64,000 nucleotides of DNA, from NCBI GenBank assembly GCA_963800065.1, contig CAWCZO010000011.1, forward strand, positions 62,001 through 126,000, read 5' to 3'. The notes under the pieces are model-generated. The model ran no database searches and was not told where the DNA came from. It saw only the letters and a program-made list of their open reading frames with translations. Source of the stretch: CAWJFJ01 sp963800065. GTDB taxonomy: Bacteria; Actinomycetota; Acidimicrobiia; Acidimicrobiales; UBA8190. Both the position numbers and the translations under genes were made by a program. Positions 43,130 to 51,169 of the stretch are shown in pieces (the stretch's first letter is position 1; every line of letters starts with the position of its first letter).

Positions 43130-44040
43130 GGTCGCAGCGGGAGGACGGGGCGGGGGCTCAAGGGCGGGGCCTCGTTGCTGTAGCGCCGGACGGCCGTGCC
43201 GACGGCGATCGTCAGCTGGTCCCAGCTCTCGCCGTAGCGGTTGACCCGGCGGTCGGTCCACTCGGTGTTGACCACACCCTCGCCGGAGCCGTGGGCGGTG
43301 GCGGCCAGCGCGGCTCTGGCCCGGGAGCGGGCCACGGTGATGGCCGACGGGATCTGCCGGTTGGCGCCGGGAACGGTGAAGTCGCCCCGGGCCTGGCAGT
43401 TGGGATGGACGTAGACGCTGCCGACCCCCACGGCGAGTCCCGTGGGAACGTAGCCCAGGGCGACCAGGCGCTCGAAGTGCTGGCCGGAGGCGTTGGTCAA
43501 AAACGGCGAGGGCAGCGCCGCCGTCCCGGGAAGCTCGACGGCCGTGCCCCGGGCGAAGAAGGTGGCCGTCCCCGGCGAACCGGCGAGGTCCTCGAAGAAG
43601 AGGTCGACGCCCACCACGCCGTGGGCCCCCACCTGGGTGGCTTCGTCATGGAGGCGCTCGATGGACAACCGGTAGCCCTCGGTCAGCGATGCCGCCAGCA
43701 CGGCGTCCTCCACGCTGAAGCCGTAGTGCTCCTGGACACCCCCCATGGAGGCGCCGAATCCGATGCCGGTCCCGAAGGTGTGGGCACACCGGTACGTCTC
43801 GGAGTAGCCGCCGCCGCGCCCCAGTGTCTGGCCGCCCAGGGCCGCCCACTGGCCGTAGAGCTGCCCCCCGGCGGCCGCCAGTTGCATGACCGCCGTCCCC
43901 ATGACGAAGCCGGCCGGCACCATCCCCACCCGCCTCACGGCGGCCGCCTCGGCCACGGTGAGGTCGCTGGTCCAGGTGGCCCGCTCCCGCCGTTCGGGCT
44001 GAAAAACGATGTCGGCGTCGTCGGGTACCGGGTCGGTCAT
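43126..44040 (-). CDS. Double YbjQ-like domain protein B
   Basis: This is a 304-residue protein, the most diverged of the three. Domain 1 has WTSDLTVAEAAAVRRVGMVP, VMGTAVMQL and ATQVGAHGVVGVDLFFEDLA closing with ARGTAVEL. Domain 2 has FLTNASGQHFERLVALGYVP, GVGSVYVHPNCQARGDFTVP and SGEGVVNTEWTDRRV closing with TIAVGTAVRR. The ATG at 44040 shares one base with the TGA of the upstream gene (TGATG). Its stop overlaps the next start by four bases. Such tight overlap implies fixed stoichiometry of the three products. Insertions between the early strand and the helix (Gly/Tyr-rich, about 40 residues) set it apart from typical YbjQ. Confidence 0.75.
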   Translation of the reverse strand: MTDPVPDDADIVFQPERRERATWTSDLTVAEAAAVRRVGMVPAGFVMGTAVMQLAAAGGQLYGQWAALGGQTLGRGGGYSETYRCAHTFGTGIGFGASMGGVQEHYGFSVEDAVLAASLTEGYRLSIERLHDEATQVGAHGVVGVDLFFEDLAGSPGTATFFARGTAVELPGTAALPSPFLTNASGQHFERLVALGYVPTGLAVGVGSVYVHPNCQARGDFTVPGANRQIPSAITVARSRARAALAATAHGSGEGVVNTEWTDRRVNRYGESWDQLTIAVGTAVRRYSNEAPPLSPRPVLPLRP

Positions 44041-44852
44041 CACCGGTCCATGGTGATCACCGGCACCGGTGGCGGTACGACATGGTCGTCCCCGAGCGAG
44101 CGCACCCCCGTCCCGATGGCCAGAAATTCGATGGTGTGGCTGCCCCACATGTGGGACTTCTCGATCAGCTGCACTCCCACGATCCCGGCCGCCTGGAGAC
44201 GGGTCGCCTCCTCCTCCATCCTGGTCATGGCCCGCTCGCGTGCGTCGTAGAGGGCCTGCGTGAAGTTGGGTAGCTCCGTCGCCCTCCCCGCCGAGCCCAT
44301 GGTGCCCAGCAGGGTCCGGTGGGCCACGTGGTAGACGCACGTACCGAGGACCAGGCCCAGAGGTGCGTAGCCGGCGCGGAGAAGGGTCCAGAAGTCCTGA
44401 CCAGAGAGGTCCGAGGTGAAGGGCTTGCCTTCGGCGTTTCGCCACGACGCCCCGTCCTTCGCCTTCACGGCCGTTCCCACGGCGATGAATTCGGCGGTGG
44501 ACTTCCCCCACTCGTAGTAATTGACATCCAGGCGCACACCCACGATGCCGTCGGCACCGAGCACGTCGGCCTCCTCCTCCATCCGCGTCATGGCCAGCTC
44601 CCGGGCCGTGTACATGGCCTGGGTGAGCTTGTCGAGCTCGGTGGACTGGCTCCAACGACGCGTCTGCAGTCCGATCTGATAGATGGAGCTGCCCATCACC
44701 AGGCCCAGGGGAGTGAAGCCGGCTTCCTCGACGAGAAGGAACTCGTTCACCGTCAGGTCCGAGGTGAAGAGGCGGCGCCCGCCGGAGATCTCGGTCTCCT
44801 TCAGCCGGCGCAGGGCATCCTCGGGCAACTGCTGCTGGGGAATTTCGGTCAC
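44040..44852 (-). CDS. Double YbjQ-like domain protein A
   Basis: This is a 270-residue protein with two clear YbjQ-like domains that resemble each other. Domain 1 (about 28-135) has FTSDLTVNEFLLVEEAGFTP, GLVMGSSIYQIG, ELAMTRMEEEADVLGADGIV and AVGTAVKA. Domain 2 (about 145-255) has FTSDLSGQDFWTLLRAGYAP, GLVLGTCVYHVA, ERAMTRMEEEATRLQAAGIV and AIGTGVRS. Each is led by an F(T)SDL helix and G(F/Y)xPLG turn, absent from stand-alone YbjQ. The GTG start at 44852 follows GAGGCGGG and is 17 bases after the hypothetical gene. The C-terminus is Pro/Val-rich. A role as a subunit of a ring or shell is possible but unproven. Confidence 0.82.
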   Translation of the reverse strand: MTEIPQQQLPEDALRRLKETEISGGRRLFTSDLTVNEFLLVEEAGFTPLGLVMGSSIYQIGLQTRRWSQSTELDKLTQAMYTARELAMTRMEEEADVLGADGIVGVRLDVNYYEWGKSTAEFIAVGTAVKAKDGASWRNAEGKPFTSDLSGQDFWTLLRAGYAPLGLVLGTCVYHVAHRTLLGTMGSAGRATELPNFTQALYDARERAMTRMEEEATRLQAAGIVGVQLIEKSHMWGSHTIEFLAIGTGVRSLGDDHVVPPPVPVITMDR

Positions 44853-44869
44853 GATCCCGCCTCTCCGGA

Positions 44870-45313
44870 CTACGACAGCAGCCCGTGGAGCGCGCTCCAC
44901 GTCTGCTGCGATCTCTTGGCCTCGTCGGCCAGCGCCGACACGAGCTCTTCGATCCACTCGGGCATGGGCACCTGCTTGGTGGAGAGCGCTATCCCCCGGA
45001 CCCGGCGAACCACCGTGCAGGCGATGGCGTTGTGCTCACGACTGGCGGCCAGCACGATGCCCTCCCCGGCGTTGGTGAGATCCATCTCGACGCCGGTGAC
45101 GGGCCGATCACGCTTCAGCAGACCACCCGACCGCTTGACCGTGACACGATCACCCAGGGCGTCCGACATCTTGGCCACCAGAACCTTGAAGAACGTCTCG
45201 GTGTCCGAGGCGTCGGCACGGATGGAGGCGGCGACCATGTCGAAACCGGGGAGGGCGTCGGACCGTGGCTCGAGGGCCCCTCCATCCGGCGTGGTCTCGA
45301 CGTCGTCTTCCAA
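44870..45313 (-). CDS. Hypothetical protein heading the YbjQ-domain operon
   Basis: I do not recognise this 147-residue protein. It is soluble, with an alpha/beta pattern: an acidic tail at the start (MEDDVETTPDGGALEPR), then ETFFKVLVAKMSDALGDRVT, a strand pair around VTGVEMDLTNAG and IVLAASREHNAIACTVVRRV, and a C-terminal helix pair (PEWIEELVSALADEAKRSQQ). It is the first gene of the operon, 17 bases before YbjQ protein A. In the actinobacteria, as far as I know, small unknown proteins do accompany YbjQ-domain genes, so it is probably a fixed partner rather than a chance neighbour. Confidence 0.7.
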   Translation of the reverse strand: MEDDVETTPDGGALEPRSDALPGFDMVAASIRADASDTETFFKVLVAKMSDALGDRVTVKRSGGLLKRDRPVTGVEMDLTNAGEGIVLAASREHNAIACTVVRRVRGIALSTKQVPMPEWIEELVSALADEAKRSQQTWSALHGLLS

Positions 45314-45421
45314 TGGTCCCTCCTTCCCACACCGGAGGTCCGGGCCTCAGCGATGTTTCCTCGGATGTTCGAGTGTACTGAGCAGGGCCCGTACCGACCG
45401 GCGCCCTGGTAGACAGGCCCG

Positions 45422-46090
45422 ATGGATCTCTACGAAGCCCTCTATACCTGTCGTGCCATGCGCAGGGTGCGACCCGATCCCGTTCCCCGGGACGTCCAGG
45501 CCCGCATCCTCGACGCCGCCATCCGGGCTCCCACCGGCGGCAACGCACAGACCTGGCACTTCCTCCTCGTCGACGACCCCGAGGTGAAGGCGCTGCTCGG
45601 GCCTCTCTACCGCGACAGCATGGACCAGCTGTGGAAGACCGTCTACGCCCCCCGGATCGCCGCCGCGGCAGCCGATCCCGACCACCCTGACAGCGTCCAG
45701 TTCGAGAGCGTCCGGCGCTCGGCCCAGCATCTCGCCGACCACTTCGAGGAGGTCCCGCTCTTCCTCTTCGGGTTCGCCCAGCACGACCCCTCGGGGGGAT
45801 CGATCTACCCCGCCGTCTGGAGCGCGCAGCTGGCGGCCCGGGCCGAGGGGGTCGGGAGCGCGCTCACCGTGGTCCTGAGCGTCTTCCATGGTCCCGAGGC
45901 CTTCCGCATCCTCGGCGTCCCACCGGAAGAAGGATGGGTCATGGCCTGCTGCGTGTCCTTCGGGTATCCCACGGGCCGCTGGGGCATCGCCCCCCGGCGA
46001 CCGGTGGTCGAGGTCTCGTCCCGGAACCGGTGGGGTTCCCCGGTCGGTCTCGACATACCGCAACCCCTGTGGTCCCCCGACGGGGCCTGA
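45422..46090 (+). CDS. Nitroreductase family protein
   Basis: This is a 222-residue FMN-dependent oxidoreductase of the nitroreductase fold. It starts MDLYEALYTCRAMRRVRPDP with the typical R-x-(M/S)RR FMN-phosphate motif, followed by ILDAAIRAPTGGNAQTWHFL (FMN ring contacts), and later PAVWSAQLAARAEGVGSALT and ILGVPPEEGWVMACCVSFGYPTG. All key parts are present. Members reduce nitroaromatics, quinones or enals with NAD(P)H, while some act on tyrosines or make DMB. The substrate is not known here. It is divergent from the YbjQ operon (about 108 bases apart) and reads toward a DUF427 gene with 57 bases between. Confidence 0.88.
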   Translation: MDLYEALYTCRAMRRVRPDPVPRDVQARILDAAIRAPTGGNAQTWHFLLVDDPEVKALLGPLYRDSMDQLWKTVYAPRIAAAAADPDHPDSVQFESVRRSAQHLADHFEEVPLFLFGFAQHDPSGGSIYPAVWSAQLAARAEGVGSALTVVLSVFHGPEAFRILGVPPEEGWVMACCVSFGYPTGRWGIAPRRPVVEVSSRNRWGSPVGLDIPQPLWSPDGA

Positions 46091-46147
46091 CCGGCCCGGC
46101 CCGGGAGGTGGCCGGGGAATAGGACCGGGGGGTCGGCCGTTGGCAGT

Positions 46148-46441
46148 GTGGTGACGGTTCGAGCGGAATGGAACGGAGTGGTACTGGCCAAGAGCGACGA
46201 CACCGTCGTCGTGGAAGGCAACCACTACTTCCCGAGAGACAGCGTGGACTGGTCGTACTTCAGCCCCAGCCGGACGCACACGATCTGTCCCTGGAAGGGA
46301 GAGGCCAGCTACTACGACGTGATCGTCGACGGTGAGACTAACGGCGACGCGGCGTGGTACTACCCCGAGCCCAAGGAGGCAGCGGAGGAGATCAGGGACC
46401 GCGTGGCCTTCTGGAGGGGCGTGACCGTCGCCGACGCCTGA
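46148..46441 (+). CDS. DUF427 family protein
   Basis: This is a 97-residue small soluble protein of the DUF427 family. The signature runs through VRAEWNGVVLAKSDDTVVVE, then HYFPRDSVDWSYFSPSRTHT, ICPWKGEASYYDVIVDGE and AAWYYPEPKEAAEEIRDRVA. The conserved CPWKG and WYYPEP motifs are both present. The fold is a small beta-barrel; no biochemical role is agreed. Two adjacent GTG codons (46148, 46151) can start it. The gene lies between a nitroreductase and adenosine deaminase, both in the same direction, and a 17-base dyad follows 28 bases after its stop. Confidence 0.9.
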   Translation: MVTVRAEWNGVVLAKSDDTVVVEGNHYFPRDSVDWSYFSPSRTHTICPWKGEASYYDVIVDGETNGDAAWYYPEPKEAAEEIRDRVAFWRGVTVADA

Positions 46442-46469
46442 TCACGGACCGGCCCTGACGACCTCGCCG

Positions 46470-46486
46470 GGTGCCCCGGGGGCACC
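46470..46486 (+). terminator. GC-rich dyad after the DUF427 gene
   Basis: GGTGCCCC and GGGGCACC pair around one base. There is no T-tract after it, so it would be an atypical terminator, or it could act on the adenosine deaminase mRNA just downstream. Confidence 0.3.
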
Positions 46487-46504
46487 TTGCGCTACGTTCC
46501 GGCG

Positions 46505-47554
46505 ATGCCGGAGGAGGTCGAACGGTCATGGATCGTGGCTCTCCCCAAAGCCGAGGTCCATCTCCACCTCGAGGGCAGCATCGAGCCTTCGCTCGTCGAC
46601 AGCGCCGCCCGGCGCCACGGGGTCACGGCGCCGGACCGGTCGGGGAACGGGCCCACCGACGGGCCGGGGACGGCCGGAACCATCACCAGCCTTCCCCAGC
46701 TCCTCTCGTACCTCGACTGGTCCTGTGCCCTGATCGACCGGTCCGACGAGCTGGCCGCCATCGCCTACGGGACAGCCGAACGGGCGGCATCGTGCGGAGT
46801 GGGGCACATCGATGTGATCGTCAACCCGACACACTGGCCGCACTGGCAGGGACGTCTCGACGCCATGATCGACGCCCTCGACGGCGGCTTCCGGGCCGCC
46901 GAGGCCGACGGCTTGGCCACCGCGGCGCTCTGCCCCAGCGTCAAACGGACCCAGACGCGCTCCGAGGCACTCGCTCTGGTCGACTGGATGCTCGACCGCC
47001 GCCACCCCCGGGTGGCGGCACTCTCCATCGACGGCGACGAGAGCCGGGGATCCCACAACGAGCGTTTTGCCGAGGCCTTCGCCCGGGCGGGACGAGGTGG
47101 GCTGCGCCGCTGCGCACACGCCGGAGAGTCGAGCGGACCCGATGGCGTCCGGCAGGCGCTCGACATCCTGGGGGCGGAGCGGATCGACCACGGGGTGCGG
47201 GCCGTTGACGATCCGACGCTGGTGGCCGAGCTGGCCCGCCGGTCGATCCCCCTCGACATCTGTCCCACCTCGAACGTCGTGCTCGGAATCGTTCCCGACC
47301 TGTCCCACCACCCGGTGGACGACCTGCGCCGGCACGGCGTGAAGATCTCACTCAACACCGACGACCCGGTGCTCTACGGCGCCGATGTGGCCGGCGAGTA
47401 CCTCCTGTGCGCGCAGGCCTTCTCCTGGGGCCGACCCGAGATCACGGCCGTCGCCCGGACGTCCATCGAATCCAGCTTCGCCGATGACGACCGCCGTCGA
47501 GCGCTCCTGCGGGAGCTCGACGCATTCGTCGGCGCCCGGGGCGACGACGCTTGA
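46505..47554 (+). CDS. add: Adenosine deaminase
   Basis: This is a 349-residue zinc enzyme that hydrolyses adenosine (or a related base/nucleoside) to inosine and ammonia. The metal motif is HLHLEG at residues 19-24, then a variable helical lid, CAHAGESSGPD with the catalytic Glu, AERIDHGVRAVDDP with the zinc His, ICPTSNVVLG, and SLNTDDPVLYG with the Asp pair. The set is complete. I prefer ATG 46505 to the TTG at 46487 because MPEEVERSWIVALPKAEVHL fits the family start. The next gene is an NCS1 nucleobase permease, and salvage phosphoribosyltransferases follow, which supports a role in purine salvage. Confidence 0.9.
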   Translation: MPEEVERSWIVALPKAEVHLHLEGSIEPSLVDSAARRHGVTAPDRSGNGPTDGPGTAGTITSLPQLLSYLDWSCALIDRSDELAAIAYGTAERAASCGVGHIDVIVNPTHWPHWQGRLDAMIDALDGGFRAAEADGLATAALCPSVKRTQTRSEALALVDWMLDRRHPRVAALSIDGDESRGSHNERFAEAFARAGRGGLRRCAHAGESSGPDGVRQALDILGAERIDHGVRAVDDPTLVAELARRSIPLDICPTSNVVLGIVPDLSHHPVDDLRRHGVKISLNTDDPVLYGADVAGEYLLCAQAFSWGRPEITAVARTSIESSFADDDRRRALLRELDAFVGARGDDA

Positions 47555-47596
47555 CGGCGGCCGCCGCGCCGAACATCGTGTGGGCCGACCTCCCCC

Positions 47597-47628
47597 AGAA
47601 GTCCAGAGGTCCAGAGGTCCGGAAGTCC
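47597..47628 (+). repeat. Four tandem 8-bp repeats in the add-permease gap
   Basis: The units AGAAGTCC, AGAGGTCC, AGAGGTCC and GGAAGTCC follow one another. They are in the 121-base gap between the adenosine deaminase stop and the permease start. The function is unknown; they might be an operator array or simple slippage. Confidence 0.5.
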
Positions 47629-47675
47629 ACATCGGGGTGTCCGGCGGTCGACGGGCACGAGCTGAGGGAGGACGA

Positions 47676-49184
47676 GTGACGGCAACTGTGGAGGTCCCGC
47701 CGGACATGGAGCTGCCGGAGGCGGACGAGGCGTTCCACGTCGAGCAGCACGGCATCGACTACATCCCCATCAGGGAACGATGGGCGAGACCTCGGGATCT
47801 CTTCGGCATGTGGGCGGGGGCCAGCGTCCAGATCGAGTACTTCGTCTACGGGGCCATCCTGATGACGTTCGGCTTCACCTTCGCCCAGGCCGTCTCGTTG
47901 ATCGTCATCGGCAACGTCAGCTACGTCCTTCTCGGTGTGTGCAGCCTGCAGGGCCCCGACGCCGGCACCACGGTCTTCGCCATCAACCGGGCCAGCTACG
48001 GCCCCAACGGATCGCGCCTCATCTCGTTCTTCAACTGGATCACCCAGATCGGGTTCGAGACCGAAGGCCTCATACTCATCGTCGGCGCCCTCCTGGTCCT
48101 CACCATCAAGGCCGGATTCGACCCCGGGACGCCGGCCAAGGTCCTCTTCATCCTGGTGGCGGTGGCCGTCCAGATCGTCCTGCCCTTCCTGGGCCACGCC
48201 ACCATCGTGAAGACGTTGCGCCTGCTCATCATCCCGTTCGCTGTTCTCTTCGCCGTTCTCCTGGGATTCAGCGCCGGACACGCCCATCTGAACGCCGTGG
48301 CCCACGGCGCCGGATGGCAGACCTACATGGCGGGCCTGGCCTTCACCATCACCCTGAGCGGGCTGGGATGGGCCGAGTGCGGGAACGACTATTCGCGCTA
48401 CCTGCCCCCGGAGGCGTCGAAGAAGGCCATCGTCGGATGGGTGTTCCTGGGCACGGCGGTCCCCGAGATCCTGGTCATGACGCTGGGCGCCGTCGTCGGA
48501 ACGTTCCTGGCCTCGGTGGGGACGTCGGCCAACGCCTTCCTCCCCTTCGCCCACCAGAGCGCCATCCCGGCCTGGTTCGTGGTGGTCTTCCTCCTGTTCG
48601 CCATGGTCCAGCTCTTCGCCATCAACAGCCTCGACCTCTACTCCTCCGGCGTCACCCTCCAGGCGCTCGGCGTCAAGGTCAGGCGCTACCAGGCCGTGAT
48701 CATCGACAGCGTGATCTGTCTGGGCGTCACCGTCTACGCCATCTTCGACTCCTCCTTCAGCACCTACCTGAAGGACTTCGTCGACGTCGTCATCGTCTGG
48801 ATCGCCCCCTGGGTGGCCATCTACCTGGTGGACTGGGGACTGCGGAGATGGCGCTACGTCCCGGGCGAGCTCCAGCGCGAGGACAGCGCCGGCCTCTACT
48901 GGAGCAGAGCCGGCGTCCACTGGCCCGCCATCATCGCCCAGATCGTCGGTATGGCGGCGTCGATGTCGGCTCTCTACCCGACGTTCACCGTCCCCACCTG
49001 GGTCAATCCGATCACCGTGCACACCGGTGGTGCGGACTTCAGCGTCTTCACCGGCATCGCCGCCGGCGGGATCGTCTACGCGGTGTTGGCCTGGAAGGGT
49101 GTTCGCCGGCAGGCCGAGCGCCAGGACGCAGTTCTGGCCGGGACCGGAGCCGGGACCGGAGCCGGGACCGACGGCGCTTCGTGA
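47676..49184 (+). CDS. NCS1-family purine/cytosine permease
   Basis: This is a 502-residue inner-membrane proton or sodium symporter for nucleobases (PF02133-type). About 12 hydrophobic helices are seen. Helix 1 has the NCS1 signature around LFGMWAGASVQIEYFVYGAI, then SLQGPDAGTTVFAINRASYG, FNWITQIGFETEGLIL and, later, SGLGWAECGNDYSRYLPPEA, which is typical of cytosine/purine permeases. The tail is GTGAGTGAGTDGAS, a short Gly-Thr repeat. The GTG start at 47676 follows GAGGGAGGA. It lies between adenosine deaminase and genes for cytosine deaminase and phosphoribosyltransferases, so cytosine and purines are the likely cargo. Confidence 0.9.
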   Translation: MTATVEVPPDMELPEADEAFHVEQHGIDYIPIRERWARPRDLFGMWAGASVQIEYFVYGAILMTFGFTFAQAVSLIVIGNVSYVLLGVCSLQGPDAGTTVFAINRASYGPNGSRLISFFNWITQIGFETEGLILIVGALLVLTIKAGFDPGTPAKVLFILVAVAVQIVLPFLGHATIVKTLRLLIIPFAVLFAVLLGFSAGHAHLNAVAHGAGWQTYMAGLAFTITLSGLGWAECGNDYSRYLPPEASKKAIVGWVFLGTAVPEILVMTLGAVVGTFLASVGTSANAFLPFAHQSAIPAWFVVVFLLFAMVQLFAINSLDLYSSGVTLQALGVKVRRYQAVIIDSVICLGVTVYAIFDSSFSTYLKDFVDVVIVWIAPWVAIYLVDWGLRRWRYVPGELQREDSAGLYWSRAGVHWPAIIAQIVGMAASMSALYPTFTVPTWVNPITVHTGGADFSVFTGIAAGGIVYAVLAWKGVRRQAERQDAVLAGTGAGTGAGTDGAS

Positions 49185-49252
49185 CCACGGCGCTCCGCGG
49201 ATGTCGTCCCGGACCCCCATCCGTTGCCGTGGCAGCGACGGGGCGGCGGTCC

Positions 49253-49948
49253 CTACTCTTCTGTCGTCACGCTGGCCGGGACGATGTCGCGGTCGCTGCT
49301 TCCGTCCCAGTCCTCGACGATCCCCCCGGATCCCTCCCGGCGGAACACGGGGATGCCGCCGAGGGCGTGGACGAGGGCGGCGTCCTCACCCAGGGCCTGG
49401 CGCCAGATCGACGCCTCGGTCAACATGGCGCCGATGACGACGGGCTCGGCCCCCACGCGGCGCAGGATGTTCAGCGCGGCGCGCACCGAGGCACCGGTGG
49501 AGATGACGTCGTCGACCACGGCCACCCGGCGCCCGGCGACGGCAGAGACCCGGGCCCGGTCGAACAGGAGCTTCTGCGGTGCGCCCGTGGTGATGGAGGT
49601 CACCGGCTCGGAGATGGCGTCCTGCAGGTGGATCTTGGGTGTCTTCTGGAGGATCAGATAGTCGTCGAGACCCAGCGCCCGGGTCACCTCGATGGCCAGG
49701 GGGATTCCCATGGTGGCCACCGACACCACGACGTCGGGACCGTAGGGAGCGAGGAGCTCGGCCAGCTCCGCCCCGGCCTGCTCGGCGAAGCGCACGCCGT
49801 GGTCCACGGTGATGAGCAGGGCGATGGCCAGATCGTCGGCGATCGGTACCAGCGGGAGATCGACGTCCTGTGCCCCTATCCGAGTCCTGTACCTCCCGAC
49901 CGCGTCGACCACGACAAAGACTCTGACCCTCTCCGTCCCCGACCGCAA
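49253..49948 (-). CDS. Adenine phosphoribosyltransferase-like protein
   Basis: This is a 231-residue type I phosphoribosyltransferase. It would join a purine base to PRPP. The PRPP loop is VAVVDDVISTGAS near residue 160, and DVVVSVATMGIPLAIEVTRA supplies the pyrophosphate loop. DYLILQKTPKIHLQDAISEP resembles the adenine-specific flap of APRT, and the end is DAALVHALGGIPVF. I start it at TTG 49948, which has GGAGAGG at good spacing; GTG 49912 is the alternative but would cut the first strand. The cytosine deaminase gene starts on the other strand at 49954, so the two promoters must lie inside each other's coding region. Confidence 0.82.
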   Translation of the reverse strand: MRSGTERVRVFVVVDAVGRYRTRIGAQDVDLPLVPIADDLAIALLITVDHGVRFAEQAGAELAELLAPYGPDVVVSVATMGIPLAIEVTRALGLDDYLILQKTPKIHLQDAISEPVTSITTGAPQKLLFDRARVSAVAGRRVAVVDDVISTGASVRAALNILRRVGAEPVVIGAMLTEASIWRQALGEDAALVHALGGIPVFRREGSGGIVEDWDGSSDRDIVPASVTTEE

Positions 49949-49953
49949 GTACG

Positions 49954-50436
49954 GTGACCTCTCCCGACGACGGGCGCGGCGCCGGGATCGACCGGGCCAC
50001 GGCAGAAGGGTTCCTCCTGGTGGCCGTGGAGGAGGCCCGTCTCGGCCTGGCCCAGGGCGGCATCCCCATCGGTTCGGCACTCTTCCACCGCGACGGGACC
50101 CTCCTCGGACGCGGGCACAATCGGCGGGTCCAGGACGGCGACGCCTCCTGCCACGCCGAGACGGCCGCCTTCCGCGATGCCGGCCGACGGCGGCATTACC
50201 GCGACTGCGTCATGGTGACCACGCTCTCCCCGTGCTGGTACTGCAGCGGCCTGGTCCGGCAGTTCCAGATCGGGACCGTGGTGATCGGTGAGTCACGGAA
50301 CTTCCTGGGGGGCAACGACTGGCTCGCCGGGCTGGGGATCGACGTCGTCGATCTCGACGATCCCGTCTGCCACGACCTTCTGGCCCGTTTCATCGAGGCT
50401 CAGCCCGATCTGTGGGACGAGGACATCGGCCGGTGA
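49954..50436 (+). CDS. Cytosine deaminase, yeast Fcy1-like
   Basis: This is a 160-residue zinc-dependent deaminase of the CDA fold that turns cytosine into uracil. The zinc and catalytic motif is CHAETAAF with His67 and Glu69, and TTLSPCWYCSG gives Cys94 and Cys97. After it, VVIGESRNFLGGNDWLAGLG and the tail FIEAQPDLWDEDIGR are strikingly similar to yeast cytosine deaminase, whose C-terminal Trp and Glu/Asp close the pocket. It is thus not the larger amidohydrolase CodA. With UPRT in the next operon it would feed uracil into UMP. The GTG start is only 5 bases from the divergent phosphoribosyltransferase start. Confidence 0.9.
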   Translation: MTSPDDGRGAGIDRATAEGFLLVAVEEARLGLAQGGIPIGSALFHRDGTLLGRGHNRRVQDGDASCHAETAAFRDAGRRRHYRDCVMVTTLSPCWYCSGLVRQFQIGTVVIGESRNFLGGNDWLAGLGIDVVDLDDPVCHDLLARFIEAQPDLWDEDIGR

Positions 50437-50482
50437 CGTCCGAGCTGCGTGGCGACCCTGACGGAGCCCGATGGGGACCCGA

Positions 50483-51169
50483 TCAGTCGGGGGGACCGAA
50501 CAACCGGTCGCCGGCGTCGCCCAGGCCGGGCACGATGAACCCCCGGTCGTCGAGCTCCCCGTCCACGGCCACACAGGCGACATCGACGTCGGGGTGCCGC
50601 GTCCGGAGGAACGTCAGACCCGGCACCGACGCGATCAGGCACAGAACGGTCAGCCTCGCCGCCCGTCGCTGCTTCACCATGTCGCACACCTGGGCCAGCG
50701 ATCCACCGGTGGCCAGCATGGGGTCGCAGATCACCACCCGGCGTCCCGAGAGGTCTCGGGGGAGGCGGTTCAGATAGACCTCGGCCTCCAGGGTGGCCTC
50801 GTTCCGGCGCAGTCCCACATGGGCCACCTCGGTGACGGGGAGTGCCTCCTGGATGGCCGGGACCATGCCCAGGCCGGCGCGCAGGACGGGAACGACCAGG
50901 ACCATCTCCTCTACCCGAGGGCACCGGATGCCGGCCGCCACCGGCGTGTCGAGGCGCCGGTCGACCGTGGTCAGGTCGCGCAGGGCCTCGTAGGCCACGA
51001 ATGTCGACAGCTCGGCCACCAACTGCCTGAAGGTGGGGCTGTCCGTGGTGGCGTCGCGCAGTCCCGACAGACGGTGGACGGCCAGAGGATGGTCGACCAC
51101 CAGGATCGCTCGGTCGGCCGGTGGGGGGGAAGTCCCCGACGGGTTCGGCTCCGACCGGACCTCAGTCAT
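50483..51169 (-). CDS. upp: Uracil phosphoribosyltransferase
   Basis: This is a 228-residue enzyme making UMP from uracil and PRPP. It begins (after a short Pro/Ser-rich leader) ILVVDHPLAVHRLSGLRDAT, then VVPVLRAGLGMVPAIQEALP, HVGLRRNEATLEAEVYLNRL, the PRPP motif VVICDPMLATGGS, and the uracil-binding tail GFIVPGLGDAGDRLFG. Everything needed is present. The ATG at 51169 lies inside the last codons of hpt, an 8-base overlap, so translation is coupled to it. It ends convergently with the cytosine deaminase gene, 46 bases apart, so product and user enzymes lie side by side. Confidence 0.95.
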   Translation of the reverse strand: MTEVRSEPNPSGTSPPPADRAILVVDHPLAVHRLSGLRDATTDSPTFRQLVAELSTFVAYEALRDLTTVDRRLDTPVAAGIRCPRVEEMVLVVPVLRAGLGMVPAIQEALPVTEVAHVGLRRNEATLEAEVYLNRLPRDLSGRRVVICDPMLATGGSLAQVCDMVKQRRAARLTVLCLIASVPGLTFLRTRHPDVDVACVAVDGELDDRGFIVPGLGDAGDRLFGPPD

